A program made the translations under genes and the position numbers. From assembly GCA_936941515.1 (NCBI GenBank), contig CAKZJI010000497.1, forward strand, positions 1-16,171: 16,171 nt of DNA, given 5' to 3'. Shown in pieces: positions 1-5,254 of this stretch (position 1 is the stretch's first letter; each line of letters opens with the position of its first letter). This DNA comes from an uncultured Propionibacteriaceae bacterium (GTDB lineage Bacteria; Actinomycetota; Actinomycetes; Propionibacteriales; Propionibacteriaceae). The notes below the pieces were generated by a model, which did not search any database, was not told the origin of the DNA, and saw only the letters and a program-made list of their open reading frames with translations.

Positions 1-411
1 GGGTTCTCCCTGGCATCCGCGAAACGGCTCGCCGGGTATGCGGAGGCTCACGCCGCCCGGCTGGGCGTCGCCGTCGTGATCACGGCCGTCGACGACGGCG
101 GGAACCTGATGCTGCTGCACCGGATGCCGGGTGCGCTGCTGGCTGCCACCGAGGTGGGAATCAACAAGGCATGGAGCGCCGTCGCCTTCAAGGCCCCGAC
201 CGAGTCCCTCGGCCCCCTGGCCAGGGAGACCGGGGCCTTCCCCGGCCTGTCAGACACCAATTCCGGCCGGGTTGTGCTGTTCGGTGGCGGCAGGCCCGTC
301 CTCATGGGCGGGAGGCTGGTCGGCGGCCTCGGGGTGTCGGGTGGCTCCGCCGAGGAGGACATTGAGATCGCGACCTGCGCGCTGCAGGACTGGAACAACG
401 ACGGGAGATAG
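1..411 (+). CDS. GlcG/HbpS-family domain, probably C-terminus of PduO (5' end outside window)
   Basis: The frame is open from base 1 to the TAG at 409-411, giving about 136 residues. The first 25 residues (an Ala-rich helix) already belong to the fold, so the GTG at 76 is not the start and the gene begins outside the window. Visible family features are the AVVDDGGN-like strand-turn, the HRMPGA segment, and the Gly-rich C-terminal GLGVSGGSAEED segment typical of the DUF336/GlcG/HbpS fold. In propanediol operons this fold forms the C-terminal half of PduO, whose N-terminal half is an ATP:cob(I)alamin adenosyltransferase that supplies coenzyme B12 to diol dehydratase. The gene directly downstream is pduP, matching the classical pduO-pduP order, and only 3 bases separate them. 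A free-standing GlcG-like heme- or cobalamin-binding protein is the alternative, because the adenosyltransferase half is not visible. Confidence 0.8.
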   Translation, partial: GFSLASAKRLAGYAEAHAARLGVAVVITAVDDGGNLMLLHRMPGALLAATEVGINKAWSAVAFKAPTESLGPLARETGAFPGLSDTNSGRVVLFGGGRPVLMGGRLVGGLGVSGGSAEEDIEIATCALQDWNNDGR

Positions 412-414
412 TCA

Positions 415-1857
415 ATGAAGATCGATCCGGAGAAACTGGAGGAGACGATCCGCGAGGTTCTCGCGGGCATGGCCACCACGACGCCACCGGCCCCGCAGGC
501 TTCCACCGGCGCGCCGCCACCACCGCCTGCAGGCGACGAGCCGGAGGGCGACGGGGTGTTCGCGGACATGGACACGGCCATTGAGGCCGCCTACAGGGCG
601 CAGCGCGAGTACCTGACGTGCTCCCTGGCGGACCGTCGGCGTTTCATCGCCGCCATCCGTGAGGTGATGCTGGATCCGGCCAACCTCGAATACATGTCGG
701 AGCAGGCCGTCGCCCAGTCTGGGATGGGGGATGTCAGCCACAAGCTGTTGAAGAACAGGGTGGCTGCGACAGACACGCCCGGCGTGGAGGATCTCATCAC
801 GGAGGCCTGGTCGGGTGATGACGGGCTGACGACCGTGGAGTACTCGCCCTACGGGGTGATCGGGGCCATCACCCCCACCACCAACCCCACCGAAACCATC
901 ACCTGCAACTCCATCGGGATGCTGGCCGCGGGCAACTCCGTGGTGTTCAGCCCCCACCCGCGGGTTGCGCGGCTGTCGTGCTGGCAGGTCCGCACACTCA
1001 ACCGGGTGCTGCGCGCCGCAGGGGCCCCCGCCAATCTCATCGTCACCGTCACCGCGCCGTCGCTGGAGAACACCAACAAGATGATGGCGCACCCGCGGGT
1101 GCGGATGCTGGTGGCCACCGGCGGCCCGGGCATCGTGAACGCGGTGCTGCGCTCCGGCAAGAAGGCCATCGGCGCGGGCGCTGGGAATCCTCCCGCCGTC
1201 GTGGATGAGACTGCGGACCTAGAGCATGCAGCCAAGTGCATCGTCGACGGGGCCAGCTTCGACAACAATCTGCCCTGCACCGCGGAAAAGGAGATCATCG
1301 CGGTCGACGCCATCGCGGACATGCTGAAGTTCTGCATGATCAAGAACGGAGCCTACGAGGCCACGGGCGACGAGATCACGGCGCTGGAGGGGCTGCTGCT
1401 GGCGGACGGCAAGCCGAGGACCGAGTGGGTCGGCAAGCCTGCGGCCCGCATCCTGGAGGCAATCGGGGTCAACCCGCCGCCAGGGGTGCGGCTGATCGTG
1501 TGCGAGGCCTCCGCAAAGCATCCGTTCGTGGTGCACGAGCTGATGATGCCGGTGATTGGCCTGGTGCGGGTCCCGGACGTGGATGCCGCAATCGAGCTTG
1601 CCGTCGAGTTGGAGCATGGTAACCGCCACACCGCCGTCATGCACAGCCTCAACGTCCACAAGCTGACGAAGATGGGCAAGCTGATCCAGACCACGATCTT
1701 CGTGAAGAATGGCCCCAGCTTCTCGGGGCTCGGGATCGGCGGCGAGGGCTACTCGACGTTCACGATCGCCGGGCCGACCGGCGAGGGCCTGACCTCTGCG
1801 CGCAGCTTCGCCCGGCGGCGGCGCTGCGTCCTGGTCGGTGACCTCAACATCCGCTGA
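415..1857 (+). CDS. pduP: CoA-acylating propionaldehyde dehydrogenase PduP
   Basis: 480 residues, the usual PduP size. The enzyme oxidises propionaldehyde to propionyl-CoA with NAD+ and CoA inside the propanediol-utilisation microcompartment. Residues 1-19 form a predicted amphipathic helix (Lys/Glu alternating with Ile/Leu/Val), followed by a Pro/Ala/Gly-rich linker to about residue 45; this is the standard form of a microcompartment encapsulation peptide. The aldehyde dehydrogenase body follows, with the SPYGVIGAITPTTNPTE segment near 143-159 and the catalytic cysteine at Cys288 in FDNNLPCTAEKE. The C-terminus ends with the GPTGEGLTSARSFARRRRC segment seen in PduP and EutE enzymes. A GGGAG ribosome-binding site (403-407) lies 7 bases before the ATG. 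It is probably the last gene of its transcript in this window, since a hairpin and about 300 non-coding bases follow. PduP is preferred over EutE because of the PduO-like neighbour. Confidence 0.95.
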   Translation: MKIDPEKLEETIREVLAGMATTTPPAPQASTGAPPPPPAGDEPEGDGVFADMDTAIEAAYRAQREYLTCSLADRRRFIAAIREVMLDPANLEYMSEQAVAQSGMGDVSHKLLKNRVAATDTPGVEDLITEAWSGDDGLTTVEYSPYGVIGAITPTTNPTETITCNSIGMLAAGNSVVFSPHPRVARLSCWQVRTLNRVLRAAGAPANLIVTVTAPSLENTNKMMAHPRVRMLVATGGPGIVNAVLRSGKKAIGAGAGNPPAVVDETADLEHAAKCIVDGASFDNNLPCTAEKEIIAVDAIADMLKFCMIKNGAYEATGDEITALEGLLLADGKPRTEWVGKPAARILEAIGVNPPPGVRLIVCEASAKHPFVVHELMMPVIGLVRVPDVDAAIELAVELEHGNRHTAVMHSLNVHKLTKMGKLIQTTIFVKNGPSFSGLGIGGEGYSTFTIAGPTGEGLTSARSFARRRRCVLVGDLNIR

Positions 1858-1867
1858 ATCCGCCGAG

Positions 1868-1910
1868 CTGATCGGCCAGATGTGGGAAATTCCCCTTCCT
1901 GGCCGATCAG
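1868..1910 (+). terminator. Hairpin after pduP
   Basis: Perfect 12-bp arms CTGATCGGCCAG (1868-1879) and CTGGCCGATCAG (1899-1910) enclose a 19-base loop. The loop itself holds the smaller inverted repeat GGGAA-A-TTCCC. The structure begins 10 bases after the pduP stop codon. No run of T follows, so it is either a U-less actinobacterial-type terminator or a 3'-end stabilising hairpin. Confidence 0.7.
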
Positions 1911-1978
1911 TGGGCGGCTGCCCGGCGAATGCACAGCAAGCAAATGGACAGTTAATTAACCGCGTTTAATACGTTGAA

Positions 1979-1996
1979 GTTCAGGTTCAGGTTCAC
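1979..1996. repeat. Three tandem GTTCAG hexamers
   Basis: GTTCAG, GTTCAG and GTTCAC follow one another without a gap. The first copy also forms the small palindrome TGAAGTTCA (1975-1983) with the preceding bases. It lies just downstream of the weak promoter-like pair at 1945-1972, a position that would suit a repeated activator or repressor half-site, but no family can be assigned. Confidence 0.4.
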
Positions 1997-2055
1997 CCGG
2001 AGCTCCCCGAGAAATCAGGGAAGGCAAGAACATCGCGAACCTTCAGCACATGAAA

Positions 2056-2118
2056 TACGTCAACGTAATTGCTCTTGCCTGGCGGGGTCCAGGGGACCTC
2101 GTTAGACTCGCCCGAGTC
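2056..2118. promoter_or_regulatory. Three consecutive dyads with possible -10 of the Roadblock operon
   Basis: Three perfect inverted repeats follow each other: TACGT-CA-ACGTA (2056-2067), GGTCC-AGG-GGACC (2086-2098) and GACTCG-CC-CGAGTC (2105-2118). The last overlaps the best -10-like hexamer in the region, TAGACT (2103-2108). The nearest -35-like sequence, TTGCCT (2075-2080), is 22 bases upstream, which is too far for a standard sigma-70 promoter. If 2103-2108 is the -10, transcription would start near 2115 and the leader would be about 58 bases. Confidence 0.35.
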
Positions 2119-2124
2119 ACTTCC

Positions 2125-2153
2125 CCTCAACGGAGATCGTTTCCGTCCTGAGG
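2125..2153 (+). promoter_or_regulatory. Leader hairpin just before the Roadblock ribosome-binding site
   Basis: The 5' arm CCTCAACGGA (2125-2134) can pair completely with the 3' side: ACGGA with TCCGT (2142-2146) and CCTCA with TGAGG (2149-2153). The loop is 7 bases (GATCGTT), and a CC bulge sits on the 3' side. The structure ends 7 bases before AAGGAG (2161-2166), close enough to affect ribosome access. No known riboswitch class is recognised. A protein-binding site or a structure that limits basal translation is possible. Confidence 0.4.
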
Positions 2154-2172
2154 ATCACACAAGGAGCCAACC

Positions 2173-2541
2173 ATGTCTCTCAACTCGGACCTTCAAGCTC
2201 TGCTGCAGAGTTTCGTCACCAGCACCCCCGACGTCGAGGGGGCGGTCCTAGTGTCAACCGACGGCTTCCCGCTGGCCTCTGCGCTGGCCCACGGCGCTGA
2301 CGAAGACCGGGCCGCCGCGATGGGCGCCGCCGCGCTGTCGATGGGCTCGCGCATCGTCGGGGAGCTGCAGCGCGGAGTCCTGGAGCAGGTGCTCATCAAG
2401 GGCAAGGACGGCTACGTGATCCTGGTTCAGGCCGGTGAGGACACCGTGCTGGAGGCCATCTCCACCGACGAGGGCAAGCTCGGCCTGCTGCTCTACGAGA
2501 TCAAGTACACCGCCCGCGAGATCGCGAAGCGGCTGCGATGA
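2173..2541 (+). CDS. Roadblock/LC7 domain protein (MglB-like)
   Basis: 122 residues, the size of a stand-alone Roadblock/LC7 domain. Family features are the first strand pair GAVLVSTDGFPLAS (residues 23-36), the long helix rich in Ala and Gly after it, the EQVLIKGKDGYVIL strands, and the GEDTVLEAIS turn before the last helix. Proteins of this family dimerise and regulate small Ras-like GTPases, as MglB does for MglA or as in Streptomyces conservon operons. No GTPase gene is present in this window, so a different partner or a distant GTPase must be assumed. AAGGAG lies 6 bases before the ATG. The stop overlaps the next start as ATGA, so translation is probably coupled to the PAS gene. No signal peptide or membrane segment is present. 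The family call is firm; the cellular role is unknown. Confidence 0.88.
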   Translation: MSLNSDLQALLQSFVTSTPDVEGAVLVSTDGFPLASALAHGADEDRAAAMGAAALSMGSRIVGELQRGVLEQVLIKGKDGYVILVQAGEDTVLEAISTDEGKLGLLLYEIKYTAREIAKRLR

Positions 2542-3041
2542 GCCCGATGCAGGACATGACCCCTGACCAGATCGTCGGCGAGGGGTCCGAAACTTGGATG
2601 CGCTACTACGACGGCTCCACCCGTCTGGTCCAGACCACGAACGTGGAGACCCACTTCCCCAGCGGGGAGCTGATCGTTTCACAAACCGACACCAACGGCA
2701 TCATCACGAAATGCAATGAGGCCTTTGTCAGAATGTCGGGCTATGAGGAGGATGAGCTGATAGGTCAGCCGCACGCCATTCTCCGGCATCCCGATATGCC
2801 GGCAGCCGCATTCGCGGATCTGTGGCAGACCATCAATGGCCACAAGCGCTGGAGCGGATATGTGAAGAATCTCCGCAAGGACGGCGGCTTCTACTGGGTC
2901 TACGCCATCATCATCCCGAAGGTTCGTGGAGGCAAGGTTCTCGGCCACACCTCCGTGCGACGTGAGCCGTCACGCGCGAAGGTGCGCGAGATGGAGAAGA
3001 TCTACGCTGAGATGTCCAGCAAGGAGGCTCGGCACGCATGA
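2538..3041 (+). CDS. Soluble Aer-like PAS domain protein, probable flavin sensor
   Basis: 167 residues. A single PAS domain covers about residues 42-145 and closely resembles the N-terminal sensor of the Escherichia coli aerotaxis receptor Aer. Shared elements are GYEEDELIGQPH (68-79), RHPDMP (83-88), FADLW (92-96), W105-SG-Y-VKN (to 111), RKDG (113-116), YW (119-120) and the closing VRGGK...SVR strands. In Aer this domain binds FAD, and the Arg-His-x-Asp cluster is linked to cofactor binding; Arg83, His84 and Asp86 match it. There is no HAMP, transmembrane or chemoreceptor signalling region, only a charged helix from about 145 to the end. The first 40 residues are not assigned. The start at 2538 is chosen because it overlaps the previous stop (ATGA); internal ATG codons at residues 4 and 7 are alternatives. 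Part of the gene (2701-2760) is about 48% GC, below the surroundings. A redox or oxygen-related sensing role is inferred. Confidence 0.88.
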   Translation: MSPMQDMTPDQIVGEGSETWMRYYDGSTRLVQTTNVETHFPSGELIVSQTDTNGIITKCNEAFVRMSGYEEDELIGQPHAILRHPDMPAAAFADLWQTINGHKRWSGYVKNLRKDGGFYWVYAIIIPKVRGGKVLGHTSVRREPSRAKVREMEKIYAEMSSKEARHA

Positions 3042-3790
3042 CCCTGCAACTGGCGATCAGCCCGGACGTGAACGTCCGCAACATCACCGACTGGTTCATC
3101 TTCAACACCAAGATCCAGCACATCACGGGCGAGCCGGTGCAGGCCACGGTCTACGACGACTTCGCCGACTTGCACGCCGCTTTCAACGACGGACGCGCCG
3201 ACTTGGTGTTCGCCAACGCCGCGAACACCGCGACGCTGGTGCGCGACAAGGGATTCCTGCCGCTGGCCGCGCCAGAGGGCATCGCGAACGAGGCGGCCAT
3301 CGTCGTCGCGGAGGAGAGCCCGTGGAAGGAGATCACCGACCTGGGAGACCGTGTGACGGTGGCGGCCACAGACGCCCCTGATGTGGAGCGGATCTGCCGC
3401 ATCCTCCTGGAGCCGGCTGATCTGACCCCGGAGTCGGTGGACTTGGAGGTCAAGCCGAACCCCATCCTGGTGGCGAAGGCGGTGTTGCGGCAGCAAGCCG
3501 ACATCGGCTTCCTGCCCCGCGAGGCATACGACGAGCTGTCCCAGCTGGTCAGACGCCAGCTGAGGGTCCTGATCTCCAGCAAGATCTACGTGGTGCGTCA
3601 CTCGCTACTGGTCAGCCCTGCGCTGGCTGACAAGATTGATTTGCTGTGGTCGGGGCTGGAGGCCATGAATAACGAGCCCGGTGACCGGGAGCTCCTGGCG
3701 GCCCTCGGCGCTCCCAACGGCTGGCAGCGCCTAGCCCAGGAGGAGACGGAGTTCATGATCGACCTCATGGAGGCTCTGGGGCAGGACTGA
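3038..3790 (+). CDS. PhnD-like substrate-binding-fold protein without signal peptide
   Basis: 250 residues with the two-lobe periplasmic-binding-protein fold of the phosphate/phosphite/phosphonate (PhnD-like) group. It shows an N-terminal strand LQLAISP, a helix with TGEP, the DLVFANAAN segment (around residues 64-72), the LAAPEG...AAIVVAEESPW hinge region with ITDLGDRV, and a second lobe in which KAVLRQQADIGFLP returns to lobe one. Transport-type members carry a lipoprotein or Sec signal. Here the first strand starts at residue 3, so the protein should stay in the cytosol. No permease or ATPase gene lies nearby. AAGGAGG (3021-3027) is 10 bases before the ATG, which overlaps the PAS stop as ATGA. 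This coupling with Roadblock and PAS genes suggests ligand sensing rather than transport; the ligand cannot be read from the sequence. Confidence 0.82.
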   Translation: MTLQLAISPDVNVRNITDWFIFNTKIQHITGEPVQATVYDDFADLHAAFNDGRADLVFANAANTATLVRDKGFLPLAAPEGIANEAAIVVAEESPWKEITDLGDRVTVAATDAPDVERICRILLEPADLTPESVDLEVKPNPILVAKAVLRQQADIGFLPREAYDELSQLVRRQLRVLISSKIYVVRHSLLVSPALADKIDLLWSGLEAMNNEPGDRELLAALGAPNGWQRLAQEETEFMIDLMEALGQD

Positions 3791-3812
3791 GCCCCGAAGG
3801 CGACGCGATTCA

Positions 3813-3845
3813 GGCCCGGCAGCCCAACGAGGGACCTGCCGGGCC
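3813..3845. terminator. Bidirectional terminator between convergent genes
   Basis: Perfect 10-bp arms GGCCCGGCAG (3813-3822) and CTGCCGGGCC (3836-3845) enclose a 13-base loop. The hairpin lies 22 bases after the PhnD-like stop and 6 bases after the minus-strand GT2 stop, so it can serve both transcripts. No clear T-run follows on either side. Confidence 0.75.
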
Positions 3846-3851
3846 GATTGC

Positions 3852-4589
3852 TCATCGCTGGGGTATGGCGTCGGAGAATCTGCGGCTGCGGCGTCGCAGC
3901 GTCACCAGGCCCACTCCCATCTGCCAGACGTCGCTGAGCTTGATCCGGGTGGCGTGCGCCTGCTGCCGGGTGGTCAGGGTGACGGGCATCTCCGTGATCG
4001 GAAGCCGCATGGCCTCAGCCGCCAGGACGATCTCCGTTGAGCTGAGATACCCAGTCTCCTCCAGCGAGGGCTCCAGCGAACGCAGCCAGGGACCGGGAGC
4101 CAGCAGCGTTCCCTGCGGATCCCCCACCCTGGATCCGAGCAGCACCCGACGCAGGACTCTGAAGCCCAGGGACGCTATGGAGCGACTGGCCCCCCGGTGG
4201 ACTGCGGATTCCGCGTGGGCCTTGGAGCCGATGGCCAACCCCTCAACGGGATGCCCCCACCAGTGGTCGACGTCGGATGTGCCAAACGGAAGGTCGTCTG
4301 CGGTGAGCACCACCAGCTCCGCCTTTGTCAGGGCGATCCCAGCTCGGTAGGCATTCCCCATGCCGACATCAGAAGTGGCTGCTACCACCACACATCGACC
4401 CTCCGCATACTCGGCCGCCAGTTTCTCAGCCACGGCGAGGGTGTCGTCACGAGATCCGTTCTCGACGATGAGGACTCGACAGGTGACGTCCCGGTTCATG
4501 GCCCATCGCGATATCTCAGCCACCGTCTCCGGCAGCAGCTCCGCGGAGTTGTGAGCGGGCACCACGAAGTCGACAGCCTCGGGGCTCAT
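3852..4589 (-). CDS. GT2 family glycosyltransferase, polyprenyl-phosphate sugar synthase-like
   Basis: 245 residues with a GT-A fold: VVPAHNSAELL (residues 9-19), IVENGSRDDT (41-50), GMGNAYRAGI (76-85) and the metal-binding acidic motif TADDLPFG with Asp98-Asp99. The later GDPQGT and EIVLAAEAM segments occupy the places seen in dolichyl- or undecaprenyl-phosphate glucosyltransferases. Enzymes of this type move a sugar from a nucleotide donor to a polyprenyl phosphate on the inner membrane face. The two C-terminal membrane helices found in CsbB/GtrB are absent; the protein ends with an Arg-rich stretch. The start at 4589 overlaps the GtrA stop (ATGA) and places the first strand at residue 6; the open frame upstream to 4664 would add an unlikely 25-residue leader inside the GtrA gene. 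Sugar and acceptor are unknown. Confidence 0.85.
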   Translation of the reverse strand: MSPEAVDFVVPAHNSAELLPETVAEISRWAMNRDVTCRVLIVENGSRDDTLAVAEKLAAEYAEGRCVVVAATSDVGMGNAYRAGIALTKAELVVLTADDLPFGTSDVDHWWGHPVEGLAIGSKAHAESAVHRGASRSIASLGFRVLRRVLLGSRVGDPQGTLLAPGPWLRSLEPSLEETGYLSSTEIVLAAEAMRLPITEMPVTLTTRQQAHATRIKLSDVWQMGVGLVTLRRRSRRFSDAIPQR

Positions 4590-5005
4590 GCTGGACGCCC
4601 CTCTCGGCTCTCTGTCTCGCCGCCCTGCGGAAACACCAGGAAACGATAGGCGGGGTAGTTCCAAGCCGTCGTCATCGCAGTGCAGATGATCTTGCCGATG
4701 GCCGTCGCCAATCCCAGCCCCTCAAAAAGATACATCGCGACGGTGGTCGCCCCCCAGTTGAACCCCACCAAAAGTAAATACCAGATTAGCGACCAAGAGT
4801 ATCCCTTGGAGCTGCCGAAGGAAAAGTTGCGCTGCAGGAAGAAGTTGACGCAGAATCCACCCAGATAGCCAATTCCAACGGCAAGCCACAATGGCCAATG
4901 CACCAGATCACGCAGCCCGACGGTGAGCGCAAAGTCAACGGCGAACGCCAAACCGCCGACTCCCAGATACCGAAGCAACGAGGAATGCAGAAGTCTTTTG
5001 ATCAT
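4586..5005 (-). CDS. GtrA-like membrane protein, putative lipid-linked sugar flippase
   Basis: 139 residues with four predicted membrane helices at about 12-31, 37-57, 71-94 and 99-124. The GtrA signatures are NFFLQRNFSF (54-63) after helix 2 and WNYPAYRFLVF (115-125) at the end of helix 4. GtrA-family proteins work with GT2 enzymes and are thought to flip polyprenyl-phosphate sugars to the outer membrane face. The gene overlaps the GT2 start by 4 bases and is divergent from the YfhO gene. I chose the ATG at 5005 because the homologous part begins there; GGAG lies 11 bases upstream. In-frame starts at 5053 (ATG) and 5083 (GTG) would add 16 or 26 residues without recognisable content. I see no convincing promoter immediately upstream. 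Confidence 0.85.
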   Translation of the reverse strand: MIKRLLHSSLLRYLGVGGLAFAVDFALTVGLRDLVHWPLWLAVGIGYLGGFCVNFFLQRNFSFGSSKGYSWSLIWYLLLVGFNWGATTVAMYLFEGLGLATAIGKIICTAMTTAWNYPAYRFLVFPQGGETESREGRPA

Positions 5006-5241
5006 GCCACCACACACTCCACTCGTTACCGTCCCGCCTCGAATAATCACCATCAGATCTTCACAACTGAGCAGATCCGCCACGCCCGCCCCCCAGCCGT
5101 CGGCGCGGAGAGCAGGACTGGCAGGCCGACGCAGGACAGCCTAGCAGCACTTTCCTCCGCAGTTCCCGTTCACACGACCCGCCCTGAGCAGCAAGGCTGT
5201 GACACCAGTCCCAGAGACTGCAAGACGGGTCGGGGCACGAC

Positions 5242-5254
5242 TAAACTGCGCGCC
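5242..5254 (+). promoter_or_regulatory. -10-like hexamer of a probably leaderless YfhO transcript
   Basis: TAAACT (5242-5247) matches four of six positions of TATAAT and fits the actinobacterial TANNNT pattern. It is followed by 7 bases and then the ATG at 5255, so transcription would begin at or next to the start codon. No Shine-Dalgarno sequence is present and no good -35 is seen. The same hexamer and spacing occur before the flippase gene. Confidence 0.5.

Larger units (their letters stand above)
1911..2172. other. Intergenic regulatory region between pduP and the Roadblock operon
   Basis: No gene is supported here. The region is lower in GC than its surroundings around 1940-1975. It holds the 10-bp palindrome GTTAATTAAC (1951-1960); a poor promoter-like pair TGGACA (1945-1950) and TAATAC (1967-1972) with a 16-base spacer; a three-fold GTTCAG repeat (1979-1996); three short dyads (2056-2118); a possible -10 TAGACT (2103-2108) without a good -35; a leader hairpin (2125-2153); and the AAGGAG ribosome-binding site (2161-2166) of the next gene. 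The promoter calls are weak, and the transcript start could be at either site. Confidence 0.5.

Noticed and set aside
2069..2251. Small plus-strand open frame across the leader of the Roadblock gene
   Set aside because: It has no ribosome-binding site, overlaps the dyads, the hairpin and the start of the Roadblock gene in another frame.
2538..3041. Aerotaxis receptor
   Set aside because: Only the PAS sensor resembles Aer; HAMP, membrane and chemoreceptor signalling regions are missing and no chemotaxis genes are in the window.
2173..3790. Anti-phage defence role for the Roadblock-PAS-PhnD operon
   Set aside because: No nuclease, NTPase, toxin or membrane effector is present, and the neighbours are metabolic and glycan genes; the sequence gives no support for defence.
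4898..5254. In-frame 119-residue N-terminal extension of the YfhO protein
   Set aside because: It is polar and without family features, runs antisense through the GtrA gene start, and a -10-like hexamer sits just before the ATG at 5255.
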